Positions 21,189-33,000 of a DNA stretch of 64,000 bases are shown here, one piece after another. The notes beneath the pieces are model-generated. The model searched no databases and was not told where the DNA came from. It saw only the letters and a list, made by a program, of their open reading frames with translations. A program made the translations under genes and the position numbers. This DNA is from Iris pallida (lineage: Eukaryota > Streptophyta > Magnoliopsida > Asparagales > Iridaceae). The stretch covers positions 2,170,864-2,234,863 of the forward strand of contig JANAVB010012195.1 of assembly GCA_029216955.1 (NCBI GenBank), read 5' to 3'. How positions within the stretch are numbered: position 1 is the first letter of the stretch; every line of letters begins with the position of its first letter.

Positions 21189-24100
21189 TCAATCATCCTC
21201 TGAAAATTCATCTTCTTCGTTTGCCTCCTCCTCCTCATCCTCTTTCTCTTCCTCTTCATCGTCACTAGCATCTCCTTCGTCTTCCCCTTCGGATACTTGT
21301 ACCTCTTCTACACAAGTAGATATTGAATGGGGAACTTCTGCCGAGTCGACATCAACTGTATTTGGTACAAGAGGCAACTCGTCCTCCTGATAAGCCACTT
21401 CGTCGACGTCGTAGGTATTTCTGGCTTTAGTCTTGCATACTGTCCACCAGTCGTACCTCGTTGTTCCCCGTCTAGGATATGTTATAAAATATACGAGTTG
21501 AGCTTGACTTGCTAGGATAAATGGTTCGTATCCTTGGTATCGACGATGGTAGTTAATATCCACAAGACCATGCTTGTCAATTTTCCATCCTTGATCTTGT
21601 ATGGGATCGAACCAATCAACTTTGAACAACACGATCTTGGCAGGCTCTATGCCATAGTTGTACGTCAATTCCACGATCTCCCGTAAGATGCCATAGAAAT
21701 CATTGCCTGGAGTGACATCTTTGTAGTTTGTAGATTTGATACACAAGCAACTGTTTTTTATGGAATCAAGATCCAGGAAGCTATCTCTGATGAGAGCATT
21801 TGTTGACTTGAACTTAAATCCATTCACGCAATAACTTGGCCATATTTTGACGGCATAAATTGGTCCCTTAGCAAGAGTTTTAATAGATTCATTCTCAAGG
21901 ATGACGTCCGGACGATCGACCTAAACACGAAAAGATACAAAATTAAGTTTAATGTTAAGTTATTTCTTGTGCAGTTGTGAATGGAGGAAGATTCTAACTA
22001 GCTTCTTACGTACATATGCAGTCAACCAAGACGGGAAATAAAGTCTCATTTCTTCTTCTACTTCTTCATCTGCAATGTATGGTCTACTTGACCTCACCTC
22101 ATCATTAAATTTGCTAAAAACCAATAAATATCGGGATATACTCGTTAAATTATAATAACGTAATCAATAAATAGATGACTTGAACGTTGAAGATTTTCAC
22201 TTACCACTCTAGCTTTTCTACTTCATCCTCCTCGCAGTTGAGTAATATATATAACTGGACAGCCTTTAGTTCCTCATCATTCAAATATCTCTTTTTTAGT
22301 TTTCCAGAAGGCTTTCCAAGAGCATTGAAGACTTTCAATAATGCATCATTATATTCTATATCTCCATCGTCGTTCCTCGGAGCTCTTGTTCTATTTGTAG
22401 CAATATGAGGCTTGAAATACATTGAACAAAAGTTTGTAATCTCCTCAAGGACATAGGCTTCACAAATAGAACCCTCGACCCGTGCCTTATTTTTCACCTT
22501 CCTCTTCAGGTGGTTTAGATGGCGCTCGAACGGGTACATCCACCGATAACCGACGGGCCCACCAACACGTGCCTCATATGAAAGATGAATTGGCAAATGC
22601 TCTATAGAGTCAAAGAATCCATGAGGGAACACCCTCTCAAGCTTACACAATGTTACTGCAATGTCCTTCTCCTGCTTTTCAAGCCGATCGATGAGCAACT
22701 TTGTAGAACAAAGATCTCTGAAGAATATGCTAAACTCTGTCAGTGGATCCCAAACGACATGAGGTAAGAATTCCCGAAATGCAATCGGGATTAACCTCTC
22801 CATAAAAATGTGACAGTCGTGGCTCTTCATACCCTGTAGTTTGTTCTCCTTCGGGTCAACACATCTTCTCAAATTCGATACGTACCCGTCTGGAAATTTT
22901 AGGTCCTGGATCCACCTACAAAGTTTACCTTTGTCCTCCTTGTCCAGTAAGAAAATGGCCCTGGGCTGCTTATACTTCCTACTGCCTTCCTTTATCAAAT
23001 GCAACTCTGGACGTCTGCATATTTCTTCTAAGTCCAACCTGGCCTTGGGATTGTCTTTCGTCTTCCCCTTTACGTCCATCACAGTATTTATTATATTGTC
23101 AAATACATTCTTCTCGATATGCATGACATCTAGGTTATGTCTGAACAGATGGTCACTCCAATATGGTAGGTCCCAGAATATACTCCTCTTCGTCCAGTTG
23201 TGAGCGTGGCCAAATCCATCACACTTGTACCCCGCTGTAGGCTCTTCAATAGCACTTGACAATTCTTTAACTTTTTTCCATATCGTGTCCCCGGACCACC
23301 GTGGCGGTGGACTGGACTTCTCTACCACGCCAGCACGAAAAGCATTCCTGTTCCTCCGGTACGGTTGATCCTTTGGCAGGAACTGTCGATGACAATCAAA
23401 GAAGCACAGTTTTCCTCCGTGTTTCAAACGGAAAGCCTTAGTGTGATCCATGCAATACGGACATGCGAGACGACCATGGGTGCTCCAACCCGATAACATT
23501 CCATAGGCCGGGAAATCATTGATGGTCGACATTAGTGCGGCCCTCATCTGAAAGTTCTGCTTTCTGGAAACATCATATGTGGTTGCACCTACTTCCCACA
23601 ACTGATTCAGCTCATCTACCAAGGGCTATAAGTACACATCGATGTTCCTCTTCGGGTTCTTCAGACCTGGAATAATAACAGTTAGGAATATGTAAGGAAT
23701 CTTCATACACATCCAAGGCGGCAAGTTGTACGGAGTAACAATCACTGGCCAACAAGAATATTGTGAACCCGAAAGTCCAAATGGGGTAAAACCGTCGGAG
23801 GAAAGCCCCAATCTAACATTACGCGGCTCCGAAGCAAAATTGGGATACACTCGATCAAAGTGCTTCCATGCTTTCCCGTCGGATGGATGATCCAGTACTC
23901 CAACTATTTGTTCCCGCTTGTGCCAACTCATATTGTCAGCTGTCTCCTTTACCATAAACAACCTCTGCAACCGCGACGTCAAAGACAAATAGTGCATCGA
24001 ATCTGTTGGCTTGCGTGCACCAGAAGTCCTTGTTGTACTAGTTGCCTTGAAGCGATCGGCACCACAAAATCTGCAGGCGTCTTCATCCTTGTCGTCCTTA

Positions 24101-24810
24101 TAGTACAACATGCATCCGTTGCGACATGCATCAATTTTTTCATACCCCATCCAGAGCGATCTCACCATTCTCTTGGATCGGTAGACGTCTTTAGGTAACT
24201 TGCCACCCTCCGACAATATATCTTTAATTAACTCCAGGATTCGGTTGTAGCATTCTTGAGACATGTTAAAATCTGATTTTATGCTCAACAATCTTGTAAT
24301 CACCTCCAACGGTGAATGGTCATCACAACCAGGATATAAAGGAGTCCTTGCATTCTCCAGCAACTCCATGAACTTTGCAGCATTGGCATTCGGTGCCTCC
24401 TCAGCTGCATATTGATTGTTCAAATCGAAACTAGGCTCCGCAACATCGAAATCCATGTTCGTCCACCCTTGGTCGTAATCAGCATGCTCGTGGACATCTA
24501 CAAAAGGCTCCACATAAGGCTCCGGCTCGGAGGCTAAAGGCACAAGTTCTCCGTGTGCGGTCCACTGATAATAATTTGGCATGAAATCCCTCGAATACAA
24601 ATGATATGTCACATCCACTTCCGAATGATATTTCAAGTTGCGACATCTCATACATGGACACTTAATTTTTGTACGGTCCATGTACTGAGGGAACGCCTTG
24701 GCAAACTATAGGAACTGTTGCACACTCTGTATAAATTCATCCCACACACCGCACATGTCATCAGGATGACAATTGTACATCCACAAACGGTTTCGCAGAT
24801 AGTAATTCAT
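21189..24810 (-). pseudogene. CACTA TNP2-type transposase
   Basis: The start chosen is ATG at 24810-24808 (MNYYLRNRLWMYNCHP), which is in frame with the transposase-associated domain (MDRTKIKCPCMRCRNLKY, 24681). Then follow the transposase core (VGATTYDVSRKQNFQMRA, then YGMLSGWSTHGRLACPYC, HNLDVMHIEKNV), the DUF4218-type region (PVGYRWMYPFERHLNHLK, about 22540), an exon near 22113-22010 (YFPSWLTAYV) and a last exon (about 21920-21189) with the DUF4216 type domain (VLFKVDWFDP) and an acidic tail. TAG codons at 24708-24706 and 23628-23626 sit where glutamine is expected. The frame is otherwise continuous from 24810 to 22206. TNP2 cuts and joins the element. Confidence 0.88.
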
Positions 24811-24930
24811 ATCAATTTTAAGATAATTCTGGAAAGATTAACACAGATAATAATTCATCAGGATGACGATTGTATATCCACAAACGGTTCTGCAGATAGT
24901 AATTCTTATCCATTTTAAGATAATTACTGC
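24759..24930. repeat. Direct duplication at the TNP2 5' exon
   Basis: A block of about 75 bases (CATCAGGATGACAATTGTAC onward, 24759-24832) recurs at 24856-24930 with few changes. Each copy encodes an NYYL(R/Q)NRLW start segment on the minus strand. Only the copy at 24810 is in frame with the transposase, and the upstream copy offers a second ATG at 24913 in another frame. Confidence 0.8.
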
Positions 24931-25063
24931 AGAAAGTGAAGACCGACATGAACTGACGCACGAAAGTGACGATTGTACGACCACAAGTTTTATGTTCTTC
25001 AACGATATATTTCACATGCATAATTGCCAAGTGTGGGGACGAATGGCTCAGAACACAACCCAA

Positions 25064-26619
25064 AATTTATTCTAGCATACATTAGTTTGAATCATCTATG
25101 TTCTGTACATATGGTGTAGTATATATTCTTATCGAATCTAGTATCTGAAGGATGTAACAGAATCAAGATGAACCCACATAATGTAATACTAAGACATTAT
25201 CTACTACTAAAAGATGTAGTGATAGGTTGTCGTATCATCATTGCCGAGGGATGGAGGTCGGAGGACAGTCAACTTTATCTACGGCGGCTACATAGTTTCT
25301 GCCTCGCCAGTCGAATGGCTGCAGGGACTATGTCCTGATCACGATATCGTACCGTAGATTAATGCAAATTTCTTATAGCAAATGTCATACATAGATTTCT
25401 GTGTCGCCAGTCGAATGGCAGATAATTATACAAATCAAACTAGTCTTAAATACTGGTACCAATTGCCTGAACATGACAGTCCCTAATTTGTACTGGATTT
25501 ATCCTACCTCTGAGTTTCACACATATTAAAAAGGAAGGCATTTACTGTTAACAAGATAACCTGTCATGAATTGAACAACAGGCAGACTTAGATTTAGGAT
25601 TTAAAATATGGTATTCAGGTCAACTTAATTCAGTCAAACGGTACTGAACAGAAAGTCTAATTAAGACTTTTAACTAAGCAGGCAGCCTGGACTGCTGTTC
25701 AGAACTTGGCATGCAAAATCTCATACCATCTGATGACAAACCTATACACACCCTTGCCCAAACCATTTGTTTCAGTAGGTAAAACATTCCAGGTTACTCA
25801 AGTAACCTGTCGTGCAACATTTGGTGTCAACAGCATTCCTTGTTAATTGTAACATGCATACTATCATATCCCAACTCTGCCAAAACCTGACCAACATACC
25901 CTACACTAATCATTCCATATTTCAGTAATGTCGGTGAGCTAAATCATACTCAACTGTCGAGAATACTTAGGAAAAAACTCATTCACAGGATTAGTATCCA
26001 TCCTTCGTGACATAGCTAAAATTTTATAGGGCTCGATAATAATTATTAATCAATTTATTCATCATTTCAAAACTCTGAAAATGCCCAAAAAACTTCCAGT
26101 ATCAGTAAATAGGGCTCGAACCCTAAATTAGAATTCGAATCCAAGCAAAACATCAAATTGACAGTTAATATGCCCAAAAAACTCCCAGTATCAGTATATA
26201 GGTGTCACCCTGTGAGTCTCGTGTCCACACAGTGGGACACGACGTGTCCAAACCAACAAAATAGGTGTCACACGAACTAGAAGCGAATCCACGCTCTCGT
26301 GTCCCCCGCAGCGAGTCCACTGTGAGTCTCGTGTCCCCCGTAGCGAGTCCACGCTCTCGTGGACACGAACTAGAAGCGAGAGAGAGAGCTAGAAGACGAG
26401 GAGAAAATGGGAAGCGGGGACAAGGGAGAGTTACCTGAGGAGGAGCTACCTGAGGAAGGAGGAGGAGGAGAAGGAGGAGGGAGATCGCCGGAGTAGCGCC
26501 GCAGAGGAGGAGGCCGGAGGAGGAAAATCGCCGGAGGAGCGTCGCGGAGGAGGAGTGCGCGAAAAATTGGGTGGGGGGGAAATTTGTGAATGAACGAAAA
26601 GGAAACCCTCGCCGCCTAT
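25064..26619. other. CACTA interior, 5' flank of the TNP2 gene
   Basis: No gene was recognised. The 26200-26370 part has short repeats of GTGAGTCTCGTGTCC and GCGAGTCCACGCTCTCGTG. The 26440-26560 part is GA-rich on the plus strand, that is CT-rich on the transcribed minus strand, as in a leader. It probably holds the shared promoter region for the minus-strand genes. Confidence 0.5.
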
Positions 26620-26910
26620 ATCAAACATTTAGCGACGTCCTTCTCTGCCGTCACTAAACGTCGCTGATATTTAATAAACGACGACGCTACTTAAAATGCG
26701 TCGCTACACGTCGCTATATCAGCGACGTGTACCGAAGAACTTGCGACACAGATTCCCATTTAACAAATTGTAGCCGCTAGACGTCGCTTTTAATTGCTAT
26801 TGGCGACGAACAGCGACGTCTTTGATAAACGTCGCTAAACCCCCAAATATTAGCGACGTTTTATCTTGGAGTCGCTAAATACTTCGCTGATATGACTTAT
26901 TTTGGTAGTG
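26620..26910. repeat. Right terminal and subterminal repeats of the CACTA element
   Basis: The same AGCGACGT word is clustered in about 290 bases up to the terminal TTTTGGTAGTG. Confidence 0.85.
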
Positions 26911-28376
26911 AACGGTTGAATTAAGATCCATTCTCCGTTATGGAATGGCTTCTTCGGAACCAAGTCCCATATTCAGCGGGTTGCGCCTCAAGGATTGACT
27001 CTGCGGCTGAGTCGGGAGAGACTTCCCATTGCTCTGCTTTTCACGCCGCTTGCGTTGGTTTTGGCTTTGTTTTCTGAATATGTTTTCGTGAATATTTTTG
27101 ATAGTTTTTATGGCTTGCATTTCGAACTCGCATTTCCTATCGAACTTCTTGAATAATGCAGTGTTCTAATCGGTTGCTTGTGCAATTTCAGGTAATCGCG
27201 TAGGCGACGTCTAGCGCGACCAACAAGTTCTCTCGCCTGAAGTAAACTCAAGGTGAGTGGCTGACCCTTCTCTTCTCGACCCCCTTCCTAGGTAAATCGA
27301 TAATGTTGTGCGAATGAAAGGATAAATGCAAGGGCACGAACACGGGAAAAGGATTGGGTTTTCAAAGAGAATGTAGGCTATGTCTTAATAACTAAAAAGG
27401 AAAATATGTCTTCGCACGGTTATGGACAACTTGTCGACAAGGCGATAGTTTCCTCGAGCGGCAACCCGGAGCCACGAGACCGTTTCAGCCTAGGAGGAAA
27501 CATGGTATAGTCGTGCATAAGGTTTCAGCACAGGTTAAGCGGGGACTTGCAATGGAGCTAGCTACTTGCGTTGAAAGGACATCGATTAACAAAGCTATAC
27601 GTCCAGGATGGCTTGTGATGCCAGTGACCAATCACACGTAATGTTGCACTTGGTATGAAAAATATTAACAATTGACAGGGAAGAACATGGTAAGTTTCAT
27701 AAGGCGCGACGCGGTCCGCCGCGGGTAAGTTTCAACGTAAATTTTATTGTTTGTCATATGCTTGTTGAAATTCATTAGGATGGTTAGAAACATTCATACA
27801 TTAAGTCATGTAAACTCTTCAACCAAATGAGAGCTTGGAACTTAAATAGCCACGCACCAGTACAAAGTGTAATGTACTGATCCTCGCTCTCCACGCAGGT
27901 ACCCCGAACCACGAAGGGCGTGCCGCTTAAATCTCAAGGCGGCGTGGACACTTTTGAAGCCTCGTCCTTGTGAAGGCTTGTGTTCTGAAATCCTTTTGAA
28001 GACTCCGCATTCAGTACAAAGAAGAATAGATGGCGACTCGGCTTCCCTCGATCGCATGTGAAAAGTGTAACTATTTTGCTTGTAAAAAGGGGTGTAATGT
28101 ATGGAACGACTATCTCATCGGCGTTCGTTTTGTAAGTCGAGTCATGTTGTAGCCCGCGCGGCAATGAATGTAATGAAGTCAATGTAAATAAAGTTTTTAT
28201 TATCAATGAAAAAGTCTACTTCTATTTCAAATGTGTCAATCAATTTTTCTGCGTACTCTAACTTGATGTTGTGTTTCGGATAACCTTATGACTATGCCTT
28301 GTGAGATCGCAACTTAGGTTCGCACGGCATCACGTCCAGAGGACGACTATCGATTCTACGGAATCGGGACGTGACA
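26911..28376 (+). repeat. 3' LTR of the chromovirus, right piece
   Basis: It resumes at AACGGTTGAATT, where AAC (26911-26913) is the CACTA target duplication, and ends CGTGACA before the ACTAG duplication. It matches 11784-13243 closely. Confidence 0.93.
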
Positions 28377-28381
28377 ACTAG

Positions 28382-28813
28382 AACTATGTTGTTTTTCCGT
28401 CAAACTTCTCGACATCAATGTACCGCACCGTCGCTTGATTCAAAACAAAGATCGGTCCAGAATAAATGAACTACATTGACTGCAATTGGAGCAGGTACCG
28501 CAAAATCGGAAGATCTCAAGTCCTACAATAGAACTTAAAAGTTAATATAATTAGACAACATCATAAAGCAAATAGGTTAATATTTTCTCATAGATTATGA
28601 CTGCCAGAGAGATGACAGTCCTTCATATATGTAGGACTGTCAGATCTATGATCGGGACTGCCAGAGAGGTGACAGTCCTCTGTGTCACAACCCGATTTTT
28701 CATCCGATAAAAAGTTAAAATTTAGTTACCAAGAGGGCTTCCGATGCATCAAAGTATTCTTCGGACGTGGCGGGAAGAGAGTATACAACATTTGATGATC
28801 CCGGTTGTTCCAT
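28382..28813 (-). pseudogene. 5' exons of the interrupted MULE transposase-OTU gene
   Basis: On the minus strand, ATG at 28813-28811 opens a 28-codon exon (MEQPGSSNVVYSLPATSE to 28730, ending in GT donor). An intron of about 207 bases contains copies of the AGGACTGCCAG palindrome. A second exon begins at 28522 (DLRSSDFAVPAPIAVN). This exon runs into the ACTAG target duplication and would continue at 11664 across the inserted retrotransposon. In the phase set by the splice it meets TGA near 28420, so the copy is already broken here. Exon assignment is by splice consensus and phase only. Confidence 0.5.
28600..28685. repeat. Satellite copies of the ACTGCCAG palindrome inside a transposase-gene intron
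   Basis: GACTGCCAGAGAGATGACAG and GGACTGCCAGAGAGGTGACA, each followed by TCC, occur with an intervening GTAGGACTGTCAG. They use the same half site as the 7.7-8.8 kb array, which before the retrotransposon insertion lay about 3 kb away. Confidence 0.8.
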
Positions 28814-29229
28814 GTTCAATATTTTCTACATTAAACACATAATTCAACTTTTATATGTGAAATTCATGTTTAAAACATTAAACAAATATTAATTCAATGA
28901 CTTACCAATAAATGGGAGAAGTCTTTAACACTATTACTAGATATTTCACCAACAATCTTTCCAAAATTTAGGTCGAGAGAATTTTTTGGCTAGGTTTTGT
29001 TCTAACCTAAAATGGAGAGGAAGAGAAGAAAAGAGTTGAGGGAGAGAAGAAAAGAGTAGAGGAAGGAAAGAGAGAAAAAAAAGAAGAAAAAGTTGGCTTT
29101 TATACCAAAACTTGGGCTGCCCCCAAGTAAAAAAGAGTCATGGCAAACTTGTAATTTTTTCAAAGTATTTTGGGCTGCCCCCAAGTAAAAAGGGTGGTGC
29201 CCTTAGAAAAAACCTTTGAGGAACTTATA
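28814..29229. other. Upstream flank of the MULE transposase gene
   Basis: AT-rich. 29013-29090 is almost pure purine on the plus strand (GAGGAAGAGAAGAAAAGAG). GGGCTGCCCCCAAGTAAAAA occurs twice (about 29110 and 29168). It probably holds the promoter and leader of the minus-strand gene. No MULE terminus was identified. Confidence 0.45.
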
Positions 29230-29614
29230 TCTATTCTATTATATAATAGGAAAATTTGGTGGTGAAACTTTTGAATTCCTAAAATACCCTTGAGTATTTT
29301 ATAAACATAATGTTATTATGTCAACTTACATGTCATTTATGTTTAAGAGTCAAAACAATAAAGTTTGCATGCAAGTTTTCTTTTTTTCATACAATTTTTC
29401 ATATTCCAATGTCAAATTTTTTATATCCTTACCATTTTTCAAAAATTATTATTCTCAATAGAAAATTTTAAAAAAAAGAACAAGATTTGTACTTTGGATC
29501 TCTTGGCATTGTAAAAAAAAACACACAAACATGAATAATAAGCTGGAAAAGACGAAAAGACGACATCTGATCTTATGATATTTTAATTAAAATACGTGCA
29601 AATACGTAGACTAG
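29230..29614 (+). mobile_element. Short non-autonomous Helitron
   Basis: It starts TCTATTCTATTATATAATAG after an A and ends ACGTGCAAATACGTAGACTAG before a T. The 3' end has the CTAG terminus with a small ACGT/ACGT hairpin just inside, as Helitrons do, and insertion is between A and T. The first 30 bases match the element at 33782-34257 read on the other strand. The interior is AT-rich and non-coding. Confidence 0.65.
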
Positions 29615-30046
29615 TAAAAATAAGCTAAATCTAACGGACTTGTGTGCCATCCGTTCTTTATGGTTATTATTTCATTATAAAGAAAAGGAATGCGTTTGAT
29701 GAGGGTCACATATTCCGTAGTTCAAACGGTCCGCAGAGGAATGCCGCGGGAAACCTCTGTCATCCCATCCCAATTTTGTCCGAAACCATAATTTACTCAA
29801 ACCCTAACCCTAATCGATTCTAATCGCTTTCCAAAGTTTCGTCGCCATCGATCCGACGAAATCAAGCACTGGTGCGCTCCTCTGTCTTCTCTAGCTCTCA
29901 AATTCTCTCTACTTATAACCTAGGATTTCCTCAACTCTGATAGCATCGTCTTGGAATTGTTGTTAATGGCGAAATTCTAGTTTTCTAGAACGTTTTGTGC
30001 GATAAAGATTCGATCTTTAGTTTTTGGAGTCCATAATTAGGGCTAA
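29615..30046 (+). promoter_or_regulatory. Promoter and 5' UTR of the beta-galactosidase gene
   Basis: About 430 bases separate the Helitron end from the start codon. ATTATAAAG at 29674-29682 is a possible TATA box, and CAAACCCTAACCCTAA at 29798-29813 is a telo-box-like promoter word common in plant genes. The sequence from about 29830 is pyrimidine-rich like a leader. Whether a leader intron exists (29880-30040) cannot be decided. The core promoter is only inferred. Confidence 0.5.
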
Positions 30047-33000
30047 ATGGGGAGTCTTTATTCTACCATTTTGATATTTCTCGCCATTGTAGTGTTTGGA
30101 GACCACTGCTTCAAGAGAGGGTTATCGACCAACGTCACATACGATAGCAAAGCGCTGGTGATCGATGGGCAGAGGCGGGTTCTCATCTCCGGCTCGCTCC
30201 ATTATCCTCGTGCCACACCTGAAGTAATAGTCCTAATTATTTTTCCTTTGCCAGTTTTAGTTATAGTTTAAATTATTCTCCAGTTCGCTTTAATCTGTGT
30301 TGCATGTACACAAATACAACATGACACGATGACATGGATTGCTTTTGTTGTGTCATAGTGTATTTTGGAGTGTCCGTTTCTTGTCTGACAAGACACAGAT
30401 TTTTGGAATGTCTGTGCTTCCTAGGGTTTACTTGGGGTTGCAATGTGTAGGTTTGGCCAGATCTTATTAGGAAATCCAAGGCAGGGGGATTGGACGTGAT
30501 AGAGACTTATGTGTTTTGGGACAACCATGAGCCCGTGAGAGGACAGGTAAGGGATTATGAGATGGATTATGATAGTAGTGATTTGTCCTTGTATGTTTGA
30601 AATCAGTAGTTTTTTTGTTTGGAAATTTTGTAGTACTACTTTGAAGAACGGTTTGATCTGGTGAGGTTTGTGAAGGCAGTCCAAGAGGCTGGACTCTATG
30701 TGCATCTGAGGATTGGCCCATATGCTTGTGCCGAATGGAATTATGGGTATGTAATCCCTTCGTTTGTATCACTACATGTGTATTTGTTTAAGAGTTGAGC
30801 TGATATGCTTTACGTATAAAAATATGTATATATAGAGCAGACACTTGGTATTATATCATTTCAGTAGATGATTTACTAGTGTAATGTTTCAAACAAGTTT
30901 ATATGGAGGAAAATCTATTGTCTCAGAGGTTTCCCTATGTGGTTGCACTTCATTCCTGGAATACAATTCCGGACGTCAAATACAGCATTTCAGGTATATT
31001 TTTATTTCCTATTTTTAAAAGGAATTTCTAGTAAACCAATTACTTCCAATCAATTTTCATACTATACCATGTGTTGTTGCCTACACAGAACGAGATGGCA
31101 CGTTTTCTTACAAAAATAGTAACTCTCATGAAGGAGGAAAACTTATTTGCAACACAGGGTGGGCCTATCATACTTGCACAGGTGATCAAATCATAGCTAT
31201 GGATGTTGACTCAGTTACACTTACAGATTTTTATTTTGAGATTTACTTAATGCTTGAGTCGGTTGGTTGAGGGCAAAGTATTGAACCATATAGATTGCAT
31301 ATGTGTCACGTGATATCCTTTTCCTCATAGCAACTACTGTCTCTTTGATATTAAACTTCTTTGGTTAACTTTGATGGATAATTTGGGGTTCAGTTTTCAA
31401 AGTCGGAGGAGTTTGTTTTTCTCCTTTTTTCAGAAAGAGAGGGCAATTAGGGGTGCATTTTCAGGTGGTGTTCTGGTGACGTATCAGGCAAAATTTTGTC
31501 TGACTCACCCTTGTTGGTATTTTGGCAAAATTCATGCACCGGTTGACCCATTGAGTCGTCTAGACCTGATGCCTTCTTGTCTACCTCGAGCCCTTTGAAC
31601 AATCTCCCATCTGGCATCCCCTCAATCAATGAAGTTTACCTTTGCCGGAATTTAAGCTCCTCTCTTTACCTTATCAAACAAAAGCTGAAGGATTTTTTTG
31701 CTTCTTTAAAGATTCCAGAATTTCTCGAGCAAGCAAAAAAAAATCGTGGATATACCTGGCCTTGATGAATTCCAACTTTCATATCTAATAAAAGACCACT
31801 TATAGACAAATGTTGGATTTTTTTTTTTTCATTTTTGAAAATTTGCATAAATAAATCGGCTTATATGGGTCGAATGATGGAACACTCTCTATCTTGCGGA
31901 CGAGAGTAGTAAGGTCTTTCTCACAAGCTAACTTTTTTTTTGACGTGTATAAAAGAAATATTGTGATAGTTCAGATGCAGCATTTTGGATTCCCAACACC
32001 TTGACACCACTATTTCACCACCTCCATGATGAATGACCCTACTTAGCGCCACTTTGAACATATTTCCTTATGCTGAAGTTTCTCTACCCTATTTTATCTT
32101 TCCTAACAGAAGTCAGACTCTAATCCTAAATGCTTATAGTTGTACTTTTGGTACTATATTCCCAAATTCTTAAAGTTGGAATCTTACTATTTTTTTCCTT
32201 ACTAATCTGGATGTACATTAGCAATCTGACATTAGATGCTTATGCCAAATTACAGTGAACAAATTTTCGTTTTAACTAAATGTCCTTGATTGTTTTACAT
32301 TACAAGCACTTCTTATCCAACTAACATTGAAGTAATTAATATGCTTCTGGGTTTGAGACCTGGAGATTCATTCTGTATCTCTAGATATCTGAATCACATC
32401 TGTAGTAACATGTTCATAATTGGTGAATCAAGGATTACCAAAAGGCAACTTATTTGCAGCTCATCCATTTCATGCTTCCTCAAGTTCAATTGGTTATCCA
32501 TTTTCTAAAAAGTGCTTGATCAATTGCACTCTAATTGTTTTAGGACCACCTATACTTGCAGACTTGAAACTAAAAACATTTCTTTCTGGACTTCTTTACA
32601 TTGACTGATTGTAGTCTGAATGCTTTATATTGTTGTCGTAAATACCAACTGGCTAATACTGTTTCTTGGAAACTGTATGATTAGTTGGTTACAGATCTTA
32701 TAAATATGTCATCCTATCTGATTATAGCAGTGAATTAACTGACACTCGTTATAAAATGTCTGCAATTGCTGCATTATTGATTCCTTTATAGATCTTAAAC
32801 CTGCGGTCTATTATTTGTATTACCCTTCCAGTTAACGTGGCAAAGAAAAATAATTCTACAAGATTTTCATTGCTCGAAACTCATCTGGTGTTTTATCGCT
32901 AGGTTGAAAACGAATATGGAGATGTTGAATGGGCATATGGGCCTTCTGGCATGTCATACGTGCAGTGGGCTGCGTCTACTGCTCTTGCACTTAATACTAC

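Larger units (their letters stand above)
18236..26910 (-). mobile_element. CACTA (En/Spm-like) DNA transposon, complete ends, 8.7 kb
   Basis: The left end CACTACTAAAATATGTCA and right end, read inward on the minus strand, CACTACCAAAATAAGTCA match at 25 of 29 terminal bases. The 3 bp target duplication AAC flanks it at 18233-18235 and 26911-26913. Subterminal regions are packed with AGCGACGT-type words in both orientations. It carries two minus-strand genes, a TNPA-like ORF1 and a TNP2 transposase, both with nonsense codons, so this copy is not autonomous. It sits inside the 3' LTR of the chromovirus and is therefore the youngest layer of the nest. Confidence 0.95.
11670..28376 (+). mobile_element. 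Ty3/gypsy chromovirus (Tekay/Del-like), nested in the MULE and itself split by a CACTA element
   Basis: 5' LTR 11670-13243, tRNA-iMet primer site at 13247, decayed gag-pol to 18053, and a 3' LTR in two pieces (18110-18235 and 26914-28376). The LTRs begin TGTAGTGCCCC and end CGTGACA. The 5 bp target duplication ACTAG is exact at 11665-11669 and 28377-28381. A C-terminal chromodomain-like segment places it among chromoviruses. Tekay/Del is favoured by the long LTRs. Without the inserted CACTA the element is about 8 kb. The two LTRs differ at several sites, including a roughly 15-base indel, so the insertion is not recent. Confidence 0.93.
6254..28813 (-). mobile_element. Decayed Mutator-like (MULE) region with plant mobile domain and OTU-fused transposase, split by nested elements
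   Basis: Two convergent genes face each other: a plant-mobile-domain gene on the plus strand (6254-7359) and a MULE transposase-OTU gene on the minus strand (9152-11664, continuing upstream at 28522-28813). A palindrome array lies between them, and its motif recurs in an intron of the transposase gene. The transposase gene is interrupted at 11665-28381 by a chromovirus. Terminal inverted repeats and a 9 bp target duplication were not located, so the outer limits given are those of recognisable genes only. Treating both genes as one element is inference from arrangement and the shared repeat. Confidence 0.5.
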
